NCBI GenBank assembly: GCA_037833965.1
Contig: AP031351.1
Span: 28,966,501-29,030,500, forward strand
Length of the DNA: 64,000 nucleotides
Source of the DNA: Marchantia polymorpha subsp. ruderalis
Taxonomy: Eukaryota > Streptophyta > Marchantiopsida > Marchantiales > Marchantiaceae
Reading direction: 5' to 3'
The position numbers and the translations under genes are program-made. Below are positions 23,051 through 34,502 of the stretch, one piece after another. The first letter of the stretch is position 1, and every line of letters begins with the position of its first letter. The notes beneath the pieces are model-generated. The model worked only from the letters and a program-made list of their open reading frames with translations. It made no database searches and was not told where the DNA came from.

Positions 23051-23641
23051 TCGTGTCAAAGATATTTGGAAGCAAGGAAGCAACTATTGAAGAAATGAAC
23101 CAGCTCCAAGGACTCATGTACTAAGGTAGGAGCGATCTGAGAAAGACTCAAAGTGAGTTAGCACCTTGGTACAGGTAGATGAGACCAATTATTTTGAGAA
23201 GGAAGTATGGAAGAACCTAGTTTGGTGCTTGTGAGGAAACACAAGTCATGCTCATATGGTTCTATTTAATCCACAACTGAAGAGAAGGCATTCAGGTACT
23301 TGATGGAGGTTTTGCAGGTGAGCTTGACTCTTTACAGAAATACGTGTATCTGGAACTTCCCATATACTTAAGTCGGGCGGACACACTGCAGTATATGATT
23401 GTTCTACATCACCATGGGTCAAGCTACGGACTGAGTGAAATGAAGAGATGTGGTAACACACTTTTTGTTTTTTTTGCAGAATTTAAACAATTTTAGAAAA
23501 CTTGTACCAAAGCAGTGTTTGTAGCTAGAGAAGGGTACGCTAAATAGAGTGGATTGATGAGATCGTCACGAGGGCACAAAGAATCACGTAGTCGGATGTA
23601 CCAACGCCAACGTCTTCGACGCCTTCGGCAAAAGCTCCTTT

Positions 23642-23708
23642 TTGAGGTGTCTCTACTCACGCGCCTCTAGCGTATAAGGAAGCTACGCTTCCGGCGCAGA
23701 CACCTCAG
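23642..23708. repeat. Multi-stem inverted repeat in the 5' region of E1
   Basis: Outer arms TGAGGTGTCT and AGACACCTCA enclose GCGCC/GGCGC and an inner GGAAGC-TAC-GCTTCC hairpin, giving three coaxial stems within 67 bases. No comparable block was found in the other fragments. Confidence 0.6.
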
Positions 23709-23811
23709 GAGGAGGTTTGCTAAAGACGTCAGGAGAAGGGCCCGGACCTCTAAAGGCATCCGACCATGAGTGCGCCTTCGGCGAAGCGCCGCTAGCGCGG
23801 AAAGGGAAAAC

Positions 23812-23945
23812 CTTCATAACAATCGGGATACACGGTAGATCCAGTTGGTTGAAGTTGCATTAGAAAGAGCTCGGGACGCTCGTTCTAACGAGTCCAAGAG
23901 CGCCGGAGATGGATCAGGAATGGAGAAGTTATGAGCGTCGGAAAA
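23812..23945 (+). repeat. Core repeat, copy in E1
   Basis: A ~140-bp block running from AACCTTCATAA through GAAAGAGCTCG, a small CTCGTT..AACGAG palindrome and a CGGAAA end. Two better-matched relatives lie at 36957-37098 and 37231-37372 in the same strand. Confidence 0.6.
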
Positions 23946-24804
23946 CTCGTAGCCGGACATGCGCCGTTCGCGCTAGGGTTCACAGCCGGAAAGGATTCCC
24001 GTACGCCCTCGGCGATGCGCCTTCGGCGGAATCACGCGCTCACAGGAGGACACCAACTCAGAGTCGGAAGCGCCCTTGGCGGCTGTTCATGGAAGGAAAG
24101 CGCCGGTCGGATGTACGCCTCCGACGTGGCGCTGACGGCCGGATGCGCTGGCATGAGTTGCGCTGACGGATATGCGCTGGCAGCAACGGACGAGGCATAA
24201 AGGACAAAATAGGCGGTACGACTGCGCGCCGGCGTAATTCGCTCCGGCTGGATGTGCGCCTCCAGCAAGGCGCCGACGGATAATGAACGCACCAGCGGCG
24301 ACACGCCTCCGGAGAAGGGCGGGTTAGGAAAAGACAACAGGGCCGACGTATACCCTGCAGCGGACTCGAGTCCGGAAGGTGGCGGCGGCGGGAGAATTCA
24401 ACGTTTAAGCATGCGAATGCGCGCAATGCGGAGACGTGAATTCGCGCATGCAAAGGGCGAACCGTTAAGCCGTATAGCCGGCTGCGTACGTTGCAACCAG
24501 TAAGAACGTTGGACGTTCTTGAAATCGGAGAAGAAAAGACTGCGCTCCAGTCTCATTCTCTCATTCTTGACTTTGCGATTTCCAGTTCCAAGATTACGCG
24601 CAAGGGCGGAGCGACCTGCAGTGAGAGTAGAGAGTGCGGAGACGAGTTGCGCAAGGATCTTGGCGGACCTTGAAAGAATTGTGAGTAGCGATCTTGAACG
24701 AGCGCAGAGAGAGTGAGCAGTCAGTGCTTGAGTGGCCGACGCACAGTGGCGATTGTGAGAGAGCGAGCGAAAGGGAGAACGTTTGTGTGTGTGCAGGCAA
24801 CGCA

Positions 24805-26337
24805 ATGTCGAAGGTTCCCCAGCTGCGAGTGTCTCCACTCAGGGTGCCGCAGATCGGTCTACGCGCATTTCAAGATGTGCTGTTGAGGTTGAAGCTCGAT
24901 TTTCTCCTATGGGGGTGGAATTGGACATGTCCGGAGATGGTGCGCGAGTATCTGCAGGAGAGACACAAGCCTTCTCGCGGATTTCGCCCACACCCAGAGA
25001 GATGGGACATTTGCAATTGGGCGCAGGTGTTGGGCAGGTGTGCCGGCGAGGAAGGGGATCTCCTCTTCGAGGCCGATAGCGTGAAGGTGTCCCAGGAGGA
25101 AGAAGTCTCTTACAATGAGCTCTTCAAAGTGGCCAGACATCCCAAGAACGGTTTCCGGACACGGGATTACAAGGATCGATTGCGGAGAAATGTCGCGACG
25201 GCATTGCTGCAGATATTGCAGCCGACCAAGACCGCTTACATGCATGGTTGGCAGGTAGAGTTCGTGGAGCTAGTGCTGTCAGGAGCTCCGGTGCATTGGG
25301 CACGGCTCCTGTGGAAGGTGACGCGCCAACATGCGCAAGAAGAGAAGGGAGGAACCCTCAATCATCTATCGCCTTACTTAATCGTGTTTTACCGGGCGAT
25401 GGGATGTTTGACAAATGCTGAGAAAACTCGATTTCCGCAGCTGACCCGGACTTATCCAGGAAGATATTCGAGGGAGGCCGAAGTAGACACAGATCCGGAC
25501 GAGGAACCTGCCAGTACGCCTCCGGCTCCGGCCCCAGCAAGAGCAGCAGAAGAACGTCGAAGCGAGCTCATTCCGCGAAAGCGAAAGTGGGATGAGAGAC
25601 CTGAGGACAGGCAGCCGGAAGTGCCAGCTGCGCCGACTCGTGGTCGGCCCACCCCCGAGCCTCACAGTCGACCAAAACAGAGGGCACGCAAAATGCCAAC
25701 TGTTACTGAGGAGACCAGGCGAACTCCGACCCGGCGGAATCTCACACAGGAAGAGATAATCGCTCAGATTCTAGGGAAGACGGCAGATACCTCTGCACAG
25801 AAGGCACCACGGCCTTCGGGAGGAGATGGACGGACTGACAGCCGGCCGACTGCGAGTCGGATGACTGAAGGTCGACAAGCGGAAGGAAGGCCAACTGAAC
25901 GGCGCGTTGAACCGGACAGCAGGCCGGAAGCAGAAGAGAGTTTGGCTGACGAGCCAACAATCCTCAAAGGGTCGTCTTCGGCGGAAGGCATTTCTGGAAG
26001 AACGCCCCCAACAAGCAGGCCAAGTGGAGTCAAGACGCGCAGGGTGTATCCGACTCCCAGTCGGACAACTGCTGGTCGGCCGACTGCGAGTCGGACAACA
26101 GAGAGTCAGCCGGATTCGCCGACTGCGAGACGGATGGGGCCAACGACCAGTGTGCGGACGCCTTCGGCGGACGCACCTTCAGCAAGGACACCTTCCGCGC
26201 AGATTGCGCCGGAAGGACAGGCAGCAGAAGCGGGCGGTGCAAGAGTGACACTGCGGCGTCGACCCCTTCACAAACCGAAGATCGAGCCGGAACAGGGGCT
26301 CAAGCAGTGGGATCTCCCACTGCCCTGGATATTTTAG
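24805..26337 (+). CDS. Basic, Pro/Ser/Arg-rich element protein (E1, first frame)
   Basis: From the ATG at 24805 the frame encodes 510 residues. Roughly residues 1-215 look globular, with tryptophan-rich segments and a motif HWARLLWKVTRQHAQEEKG followed by LNHLSPYLIVFYRAMGCL, loosely like the 'putative plant transposon protein' domain found in plant retroelement gag-like products (weak inference). Residues 220-500 are low complexity, with repeated RPTASR/TxSRP and PSA modules and many Arg, Pro, Ser and Thr. The frame is open for 37 codons upstream without an ATG. It ends just inside the start of the next frame, which carries on the protein in the E3 copy, so a single-base shift or an unspliced short intron near 26240 probably broke one longer ORF. 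Confidence 0.5.
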   Translation: MSKVPQLRVSPLRVPQIGLRAFQDVLLRLKLDFLLWGWNWTCPEMVREYLQERHKPSRGFRPHPERWDICNWAQVLGRCAGEEGDLLFEADSVKVSQEEEVSYNELFKVARHPKNGFRTRDYKDRLRRNVATALLQILQPTKTAYMHGWQVEFVELVLSGAPVHWARLLWKVTRQHAQEEKGGTLNHLSPYLIVFYRAMGCLTNAEKTRFPQLTRTYPGRYSREAEVDTDPDEEPASTPPAPAPARAAEERRSELIPRKRKWDERPEDRQPEVPAAPTRGRPTPEPHSRPKQRARKMPTVTEETRRTPTRRNLTQEEIIAQILGKTADTSAQKAPRPSGGDGRTDSRPTASRMTEGRQAEGRPTERRVEPDSRPEAEESLADEPTILKGSSSAEGISGRTPPTSRPSGVKTRRVYPTPSRTTAGRPTASRTTESQPDSPTARRMGPTTSVRTPSADAPSARTPSAQIAPEGQAAEAGGARVTLRRRPLHKPKIEPEQGLKQWDLPLPWIF

Positions 26338-27353
26338 CAGGCAGTGGAGCAGCAGTCGCAGCAGAAGCTGCTGCGCGCCACAGTTCCAGGGAGTCGCCAA
26401 GGGATTCGGTGGCGACTGAAATCCTCGAGACTGAGGATGATACGAGCTCGGAAGAGCAGGAAGCGGATTCGGTGCAGAAAACGCCAACAGGGGTGCTGTG
26501 CGAACAGATAGTTCCACTCCTGCGATATCTGGATCGCAAGACATCCAAATACGGAAGTGCCTTAAAACCGCAGTCTTATGTGGAGACTATCAGGCGAAGG
26601 ACGAGGATCAAGGTGGCAAAGTGGGCCTCTAGTTGCCAAGTATATGTGGAAAGGAACACCGCCCTCCAACAACACCTGGCGGTCACCCAGAAGCTATACC
26701 AAGCCTTGCAGCAGCAGAAGGAGGATGCGGCGACGAAAAGTCAGGCGGATGCCGAACTAATACGGGCAAAGATCGAGTTGGAACTGCAGGAGGAGCGGAG
26801 ACAGAACAAAGTCCTAGCAGCCGAGCTTGCGCGCCAGACGCGCGCCTTAGAAGAAAGTCAAAGAGCCCGCAAGGAGGATGAGGAGTTGTTGTGCAACTTG
26901 CAATCCGAGTGCTCGGATTTGAGGGCACAACGTGCGGGATTAGAAATGCAGCTGGCCGAGGTGGAGAGCAGCTGCAGGGCGCGAGGAGAGTTGGCGGCAC
27001 AGGTGACTCGTTGTCTAAAAGGATACACCCATTGGGAGGTGGCAGCCCAAGAGAGGATCACACTCAGGGAGTTCGAGCTTCGGGCGGCGGCATTGACGGA
27101 AGGTGACAGTCGGAGTCGGCGGCGAGTGGCGAGAAAATTAGAAACCTTCTTGTCGGGTGCGCGCGACACTATGGCGCACTTGCAGTCGGAAGTCACCACA
27201 GCGCTCCGACGCCTGGGGTTACGCAGCCGGTCGGAAGACTGGCAAGGTAGAGATAGTACGCGGAGCAGTCCGGCGCGCAGGAGGCGCAGCACCGGATCTG
27301 CTGAGTGCAGTAGAGTAGTTTGGTTTCGCGCAGATACTGCGAGTGGTAGATAG
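26307..27353 (+). CDS. Coiled-coil element protein (E1, second frame)
   Basis: An open frame of 348 codons in the -1 frame relative to the preceding one, overlapping it by about 30 bases; it has no ATG at its head and is open further upstream. It begins near SPTALDILAGS, continues with an acidic segment, a conserved PLLRYLDRK motif, then about 170 residues of charged heptad-like coiled coil (QQQKEDAATK to LEESQRARKEDEE), and ends in a basic RS-rich tail (SSPARRRRSTGSAE). In the E3 fragment the equivalent of both frames is continuous across the PTALDILAGS junction, so this is best read as the C-terminal half of one ~850-residue protein. I recognise no enzyme motif; oligomerisation or nucleic-acid binding would be guesses. 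Confidence 0.5.
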   Translation: MGSPTALDILAGSGAAVAAEAAARHSSRESPRDSVATEILETEDDTSSEEQEADSVQKTPTGVLCEQIVPLLRYLDRKTSKYGSALKPQSYVETIRRRTRIKVAKWASSCQVYVERNTALQQHLAVTQKLYQALQQQKEDAATKSQADAELIRAKIELELQEERRQNKVLAAELARQTRALEESQRARKEDEELLCNLQSECSDLRAQRAGLEMQLAEVESSCRARGELAAQVTRCLKGYTHWEVAAQERITLREFELRAAALTEGDSRSRRRVARKLETFLSGARDTMAHLQSEVTTALRRLGLRSRSEDWQGRDSTRSSPARRRRSTGSAECSRVVWFRADTASGR

Positions 27354-28309
27354 GATAGCGTAGTGCTAGTTAGGATCTTTTGAGGGTATAAAGTAGATCA
27401 AGGCGTTTTGCCTTGGGACTCTTCCAGTTTCGGAAGTGCAGATCAGGAACTCACTTTCTTGGCGTGTTTGTGCATTTTGGTCCTGGCACCACGTAGAGAA
27501 GCTGCAGCATAGCGAAGTTACCGTATGTTGTAGTTGAAGGCCTTCGGCTGAATGTTCAAAGCTAGTACCCGGTTAGAGACTTGAGTAGTGCGGATCTGCA
27601 CCTGCGGGTGATTTCTGATGCTCAGAGCCGGCTGCGAGTTAGATACTTGAACAGTTCCCCCTTACTCCTTCGAGTGACATATCCTGATTGTACTCCTACG
27701 GGAAGTTTCCCCTGAATGCCAATGTGAAGTTTCATTACTTCGTGTAAGCCTTGGTTTGTAATTCAGGTTGTGTGTGTGTTATTGGATCGTGTTTTCAGTA
27801 AGTTCTCAGTCGGGTCTGCACTCCCTGCGTTTTGTGTGATAGTCGAGGGTGACGTCCACGGCGTACGTAGAGGCTTCGTTCCGAAGTGAGAAGTCCAATC
27901 CGGGTACCCCCGCTAGTTCCTGGCGGAAGGGCAGTAAAAGCCGGAGTGGGAGGCACTTCCTGCAGAACCTCTGAGTGAACTTACGAGACACTTTCCTCCT
28001 GAAATCCGAAGCGGAGGTCCTGACCGACCTCCGAGTTGTGCTTTTTGCCAGTTTCAGGTGTGTGTGTGTGTGTGTTGAGTGACCAAGCTGTACCGTGCAT
28101 CCTCCGAGCATCCTCCGAGTTGAGATCCTCCTCCGAGTCGAGCCTCCGAGTCGAGCACTGCAGTATTTCTGGGAGTGACAGTCGCCTAGAATTCAAACTC
28201 TACAAAAGTCTGTTAAACGTGACACTTTTACTCTGTGTGTTGCCTCTGTCCCTGTGGGTTCGATCTTTTTACCACCATACTGCAGTTTTAGCCTTTGGTG
28301 GGTTATTAC
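27354..28309 (+). repeat. 3' region of E1, two diverged tandem units
   Basis: Non-coding. It contains TATAAAG about 30 bases after the stop region, a (GT)n run at 28058-28075, and two related units of roughly 450 bp, each carrying a derivative of TTGAATTC, a GGAAG/CCGAAG box and a GCGCGGTGA-type box in reverse. The same pair of units is found at 33489-34500 and 29398-30370 on the other strand. Between 28310 and 29397 the DNA is AT-rich and empty. Confidence 0.55.
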
Positions 28310-29397
28310 AAGAGACAGGTTGTCACTTGCAAGTGGACCTTGAATCTTGAGGAGATCATGCAAATATTATAGGAAAGATTAGATTGTTTGTCAATGATTT
28401 ATAAGTGAAAATACTCTTCGATCATTAGAGAGGGATCAGGGGCCCTTTTCCTTGGTTAGAGATGTCTTGCGGATTGCTATCTAGATAAATGTTTTGGAGT
28501 TCAGAGCAGATGTTGCCTCGAGAAATTGTACATTTGAAGCCAAAAAGTAGTGCCTCAGATTTTTCGTTATATGCAAATGAGAAGTAATGTTGTTGTTTGT
28601 TCCTAGTGTGCTGATGATATAGTATTTAGAAAGGCCGACTTCCACTAAGTGTCTAGTGATCTCTTTCTTACGATGCATACATAAGAGGTAGATTAGGAGA
28701 TTGTGAGGTATACTTGGTGTTTGACTTGTTTAATCTAGGTGGGAGGTAGCATATTCGGGAGACACCTTGATGGTAGCAAGGTGTTACCACATCAAGAATA
28801 CAGTGGAGTGAAGGTAGAAGTAGTGATGAAAATTCTTAAGTAGATTTGAACTTCCGGCTACGGAATTAAATATATCAAATGCAAATTCCAATATATCATG
28901 TTTCCAGTGTTTTCTTTCTCAAAGAGCAGCCTTCTAGTGAAACCAGCTACATGACAAGGTAATTATCATCAGAACGTTATTGCTGTTGATACGTTAGGAC
29001 AAATTTTTGACAATTCATATGATGTATATCCTATCCATTAAATTGATTGATTTATTTTTTGAATATTTATAAACTCAAATCTGTTTTATGAATATTTTAT
29101 TTACTTCAAATTTCTCATGTTCAACTATTAAATTTGATGAAGAAGTTGATGTTAATTGATTAGTGAATTATTTTTATTGTGTCATATGTTTTGCAATTTA
29201 AATAGATAAAATACATGATGTATTTTTGTATGTGACAGAAGTTCCAAGTTATTTGACATTTCATTAACAACTTTCAATGTACCAAAAATATCATTAAATC
29301 TGAGTTAAAATTTGGTGATTTTACAACAATCTTTTCTTGTTGTAGGTAATCAAACCTGATTCTTCATTTAAAAAATCAAGATCTGTGATCTGTGAAT
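28310..29397. other. AT-rich spacer
   Basis: No gene, RNA or repeat could be supported between fragments E1 and E2. Confidence 0.5.
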
Positions 29398-30950
29398 CAA
29401 AAGCTAAAATTGCAATATAACAGCAAAGGGTCGAACCTACATGGACAAATGCAACACACAGAGTACAAAGTGTCACGTTTTAACAGACTATTGAGGAGTT
29501 TGAATTCTCAGGCTACTGTCACTCCTAGAAATACTGCATGTGCTCAACTTGGAGGTCACTCGGAGTACACACAATGTAGCGTAGTATACCCCAACACACA
29601 CCTGAAACTGTAAAAGTACCACTCAGAGGTCGATTAGGACCTCCACTTAAGGTTCAAGGGGAAAGTTTTCCAAGAGTACACCTAGAGGACCTGCAGGAGT
29701 GACCCAACTCCGAATTTGCAACCCTGTTACTAGTCACTGCTAGTGCACAGCATTCGGGTTGGACTACCTACTTTGGATGCGGTATCTTCGTCAAACCAAA
29801 GTCACTCTCACGCGGTGAACAACACACTCAACTTACAAAACGCGCAGAGAATAGATAAATCAGAATTAAGATTCTAAGTTCAAAAAAGTCCCAGTGTTAC
29901 AACTTAACAGTCTATTGACAAGTTTGAATTCTTAGGCACTAGTCATTCCCTAGAAATATTGCCGAGGCTACCCCCAAAGGCACCTCAAGCAACGTAACAC
30001 ACACAACCTGAATTCAACCAAGACTTACTCCAAAGTTAACAAAACTTCACTTTGGTATTCAAAGGGAAAATTCTGAAGTAATACAAACAGGAGAAATTGT
30101 CCGAAGGTGTAATTCCGAACTTGAAGATCCTGACTAGACTACACTAGCTCAGAACATTGGGGCGAGGGCCTTCAGTTACAAAATGCGGTAACTTCAACAA
30201 GCTATAGCTTTTCTTGCGCGGTGACAGAACGAAAGACACAAACGTGCAGAGAAAACGAGTTCCTGAACTGAACTTCCGAAACTGGAAAATCCCCCAACGT
30301 CTTGAACTGTTTCATACACTCTAAGATCCTAACTACCTAACACTCCACTTCATCAGCTACGGTGTGAGCCGCGAACAGTTTCTACACCAGAGGAGTCGGC
30401 GGCTGCCATCGCCTCTAACTTACGATCCAAACCTAACCCTAACCCTAATCCGAAACCTAATCCTAACCCTTAATCTAAGTCTAACCCTAAATCTAAATCT
30501 AAACCTACTACGCTGAGCAGCCAGCGTCTTTACAGCTTTAGATCCAAGATCTGAGGCTGAAAATTTGTAGGCATGCGCGGCCGGCTGAGACTAACGAATC
30601 CATCAAATTTCAGCTCCAACCGACACTCCAGCGCGAATATATGGGCCCAGCAAGATCTCTGTTCCAAGTCTGAAATTCCTTCTCCGAAATCCAAGGTCCG
30701 AAGTACCCACAGGCCGCTTGAATGCAGTAACGCGATGATGAGTAATGGCCTGCTTCCCACGTGCGACTTCACACCCCGCCGATCTGCCTCTTAGACTTGT
30801 ACATTCGACATTCATGACAACGCTGACTTCCGCCGTCAGAAATCTTCTTCCCCGTACCGCCGAAGGCACTCAAAGCGGCACCTGCAGCATGAACCGCCCG
30901 TTCCGTCCAAGTCGTCCGACTGTGGCCTAAGCCCAAAACCCCTAGACTGC
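29398..30950 (-). mobile_element. Element fragment E2, coding region missing
   Basis: On the minus strand, 30950-30540 matches the 5' region seen at about 37420-37670, and 30370-29398 matches the 3' region of E1 and E3. The whole protein-coding part is absent; in its place sits a tract of telomere-like repeats (30428-30510). Similarity stops at AAAAGCTAAAATTGC near 29398, a little short of the 3' end seen in E1 and E3. It is an internally deleted copy. Confidence 0.6.
30428..30510. repeat. Interstitial telomere-like tract
   Basis: About twelve degenerate units of CCTAAA, CCCTAA and TCTAAA type, such as AACCTAACCCTAACCCTAA, in a block of ~80 bases. Plant telomeres are normally CCCTAAA repeats; here six- and seven-base units are mixed. 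The tract lies exactly where fragment E2 has lost its coding region. Confidence 0.8.
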
Positions 30951-30999
30951 ATTCGATTCCTCTAGATACCGAGATTTCTACTTTTTACTCTGTTTTCGC

Positions 31000-33430
31000 G
31001 TACCGATTATTATTTACAGCTGCTACCGCGGTACTTACTATTAAAAAATGTTTTAATTCCAAAAAAAACAAAAACTGGATTACCACAAGATCATTTGCAT
31101 GATATTTTTGTTGCTTTTAAGCAATCATCAACTTCTCTTTTGCTTGATATAGTACTGTATGAATATGCTCCATAATCAATGATTACGGCTATTTTGATAA
31201 AGAACTTCTCTTCTTTTAGAAGCTTCATCAAACTCAATGGAGTTGTAAAATGAACAATGTAAATGAAATAAAATGGAGACATCTTTGTGAATACATTGAG
31301 AAAATTATTATATGCAAATTTCACAAGGTTAAAAAAAGATTCCACTTTTGTTGTTTCTCTAATTTGAATGCTTCTTCTCATATAATCTACAATTCTATTG
31401 GCTATCTTCATTTGACCATAAGTTTGAAAATGATAAAATGTTGACATTATTTCTTTTGTTTTGAAAAAGTTAAAAAAGTTTTCCAAAAAAAGCTACTGAA
31501 ATAAAAATTTCTACTAATTATTAAGCCTTTGCTTAATCTATGATTATTGCAATTGCATCTAAGTACAAATGAACAAGTTTTGGAGCCGTTATTGCTTTTG
31601 TCATTGGCCTAATGTGAATAATTTTGCTTAATTATCCACAAAAACCATAATTTTTATCATTTTTTATACTTTTGGTTAATTCACATATCAACTATATGAT
31701 GACACATTTTCATTATTATTATAAAAATTAAAATTGATTTTAATAAACTTGTTGATTTTTTATTACTTGACTTTTTTGGTTGACAAATTACAAAACTTTA
31801 AACATAAGAGTCCACATACCTTTGACTTTTAGACCAATATTTTTTTTTTTTTATGCTCTTCAAGATTTCATCTGTTCTAATATGGTTTGCAATGTCTGTA
31901 TCATGAATTTTTTACAAAAAAATTGTGCCAAATTCTTGGTCTTGCAAACTTCATGTACGTTGTTTATAAAATGCCAAATTTTGAGCTTTCTTTGTATTTT
32001 TAGTTTGTATTGCTTTCATGATATATTCATATTACTTTGTAGCATATGTCATTTTGCTCTATCAATCCTCTTAATTATTCAATTTTGTAATATGATTAAA
32101 ACATGACATGCATGTAAGAACATCCGCAAGTTGTTTCTTGATTTTTGCACAGACAATCTTTGTGATGAAGTGCTAACAACACGTTCTATGCCAAATTTGT
32201 TGTATGGACAAATATTTTTGAGTTTTCAGATAAATTAATGATTTAGTAGTCTAGTGTTTTCAACACAATGGCTAATTCTTCTTGTTCTTTAATTTGGTAA
32301 TTTTATTTTGTTGCCATCAAATTTCAAGAGAAAAAAACAACTGGACATCATTCATACCCCATTCTTGTTGAAGTATGTCACTCATTGTTGAACATGACAC
32401 ATAAATAGCCAACTTGATTGATCAATTAGAATTGTAAACTTGATAATATGTGATAGTAGCAAATAATCTTATAAACTTTGATAAGCTAACTCTTGAGATG
32501 TTACTCATCTCTATTTTTTACCTCTGCCTAGCATGGATATCAAGGCTTGGAATAGAATAGCAAAATCTTTCATAAATCCACAATTAAAACCTTGAATGCT
32601 AGAAAGCTCTTAATTTAAATTTGATTTTTAAGTGTTGTATAATTATAAATATCTTCTATCTTCTTATTATTTGAAATTTTTGCTATAAATCTAATAATCT
32701 AATTCTTGACTTGCTAGACTCACAATTTGAAACTTTGGCATATAATTTATTCACTCTCAAACCTATAATACTTTTTGTAATTCATGTCTATGATCATTCA
32801 AAGCTTTTTTACGTATCAGAACATCATGAAAAAAATAACAAATTTGTCTAATTTGGGATAAAAAATATTGTTAATAAAATTCATGAATGTAATAGGTGCG
32901 TAAATAAGATTTAAAATAATCAGTAGATACTCAAAGTGATCATGACTAGTAAAAAAGTGGTATTGTGAATATTTTCAGCTGCAATTTATGTTATATTTGG
33001 TAAGTAATATATTTAGATATAATTTGATGAAGTAATTCGCTCCTTAAAGTTGATTAAACAAGTTATCAATACAAGATAATGAATATATTTTTCACTGTTT
33101 GTTGATTCAATCCATGGTACTCAATGCATAATCTCAAATTTTCATCTTTATTCTTCACAAATAGCATCGTAGCTCCATAAAGTGAAAAACTTGGTTGTAA
33201 AAACCTTTGTCCAACATCTATTTTACTAGAGTTATGTATTATTTTAATTTGTTTGAAGCTAAGTAATATGAAATTTGCGAGTTGACCTACTTTTAGGTAT
33301 TATTTTAATCTTATGATCTACGTATTTTTGTGTTCGTAATGTTGCATGTAGATAATCTGGAAAGACGTCTTTATAATCTATAAAATTATCATTCAAGTAA
33401 TCTTGATTTTAAGTTTGTACTTTGTCAGCC
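31000..33430 (-). mobile_element. Decayed Ty3/gypsy pol
   Basis: The minus strand near 33185-33110 reads a reverse-transcriptase motif (LFVKNKDENLRLCIEY) typical of gypsy elements, and 31486-31091 reads an integrase C-terminal region with VKFAYNNF and MSPFYFIYIVHFTTPLSL, matching the family's 'FAYNN...G.SPF..VYG..P..P'. The order RT then integrase on one strand is that of Ty3/gypsy pol. Stops and AT drift are heavy throughout and no LTR pair was identified, so it is long dead. The 31780-32106 plus-strand frame is a shadow of it. Confidence 0.7.
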
Positions 33431-33488
33431 TTAAACTCCCCACCCTTTTGCGTTTTAGGCCGGGTGGTAGTTTAAGCAGACATGAGTG

Positions 33489-34500
33489 TAATAACCCACC
33501 AAAGGCTAAAACTGCAATATAGTGGTAGAAAGGTCGAACCCACAGGGACAGAGGCAACACACAGAGTACAAAGTGTCACATTTAACAGACTATTGAAGAG
33601 TTTGAATTCTCAGGCGACTGTCACTCCCAGAAATACTGCAAGTGTTCACTCGGAGATCTCTTGGAGTTCGCACAGTGCAGCGTAGTTCACTCAACACACA
33701 CACACACACACCTGAAACCATAGAAACACAACTCAGAGGTCGGTTAGGACCTCTACTTAAGATTTCAAGGGGAAAGTCTTTTGCTAGTACACTCAGCGAA
33801 TCTACGGGTAGTGACTCCCAACTCCGGCTTTTACAACCCTTCCACTAGTTTCTGCTAGCACAGGGAACCCGGATTGAACTTCCTACTTCGGATCGAAGTC
33901 ACTCACACGCGGTGAACAACACTCTTAACTCACAAAACGCGGAGAGAACACATGTCCAACTGATAGACTCAACTGAGAAAAGATCCAGTAGCACACCATA
34001 ACAGTCTATTGAAGAGTTTGAATTCTTAGGCACTTGTCATTCCCAGAAATACTACAGGGGTTGCCCTGAAGGCACTTGCTGCAGCGTAACCTGAATTACA
34101 ACCAAGGCTTACTCGAAGTAACAAAACTTCACTTTGGCATTCAGGGGAAAAATCCCGAAGGAGTACAATCAGGAACAATCACTCGAAAGTGTAAGGGGCA
34201 ACTGTTCAAGTATCTAACTCGTAACTGGCTCTGAGCATCGGCAATCACCCGCAGGTGTAGATCCGAACTACTCAAGTCTCTAACCAGTGTACTAGCTCTG
34301 AAAATTCGGCCGAAGGCCTTCAGCTACAAAATGCGGATCGCCAAGTTGTAGCTCCTCTTGCGCGGTGACAGAACTAAGGACACAAACACGCAGAGAAAAT
34401 GAGTTCCTGATCTGCACTTCCGAAACTGGAAGAATCCCAAGGCAAGACGCCTTGAACTACTTTATACCCTCTAAGTCCTAACTAACACTACACTGCACTA
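33489..34500 (-). repeat. 3' region of E3, two tandem units
   Basis: Two diverged units begin with ACAGACTATTGAAGAGTTTG (about 33583) and ACAGTCTATTGAAGAGTTTG (about 33999). Each then carries a CACTCCCAGAAATACT or equivalent box and ends near an ACACGCGGTGA / TTGCGCGGTGA box. A second short repeat, with two forms of CTCAAGTCTCTAACC, lies at 34200-34310. All are shared with E1 and E2. Confidence 0.6.
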
Positions 34501-34502
34501 CT

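Larger units (their letters stand above)
23560..28309 (+). mobile_element. Unclassified GC-rich repetitive element, fragment E1 (most complete)
   Basis: A markedly GC-rich block in AT-rich surroundings. It has a ~1.2 kb 5' region rich in GCCTTCGGC-type motifs, a coding region (24805-27353) and a ~950-bp 3' region ending in GCCTTTGGTGGGTTATTAC (to about 28309). Parts of each region recur in three further fragments between 29.4 and 37.7 kb. I found no flanking long direct repeats, no reverse transcriptase, integrase or recognisable transposase, so the class is unknown. A non-autonomous retroelement with a gag-like product, or a DNA element with captured sequence, are the main options. The 5' boundary is uncertain. 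Confidence 0.6.

Noticed and set aside
24694..24804. Upstream extension of the E1 protein
   Set aside because: The 37 upstream codons start at TTG, not ATG, so the ATG at 24805 is preferred.
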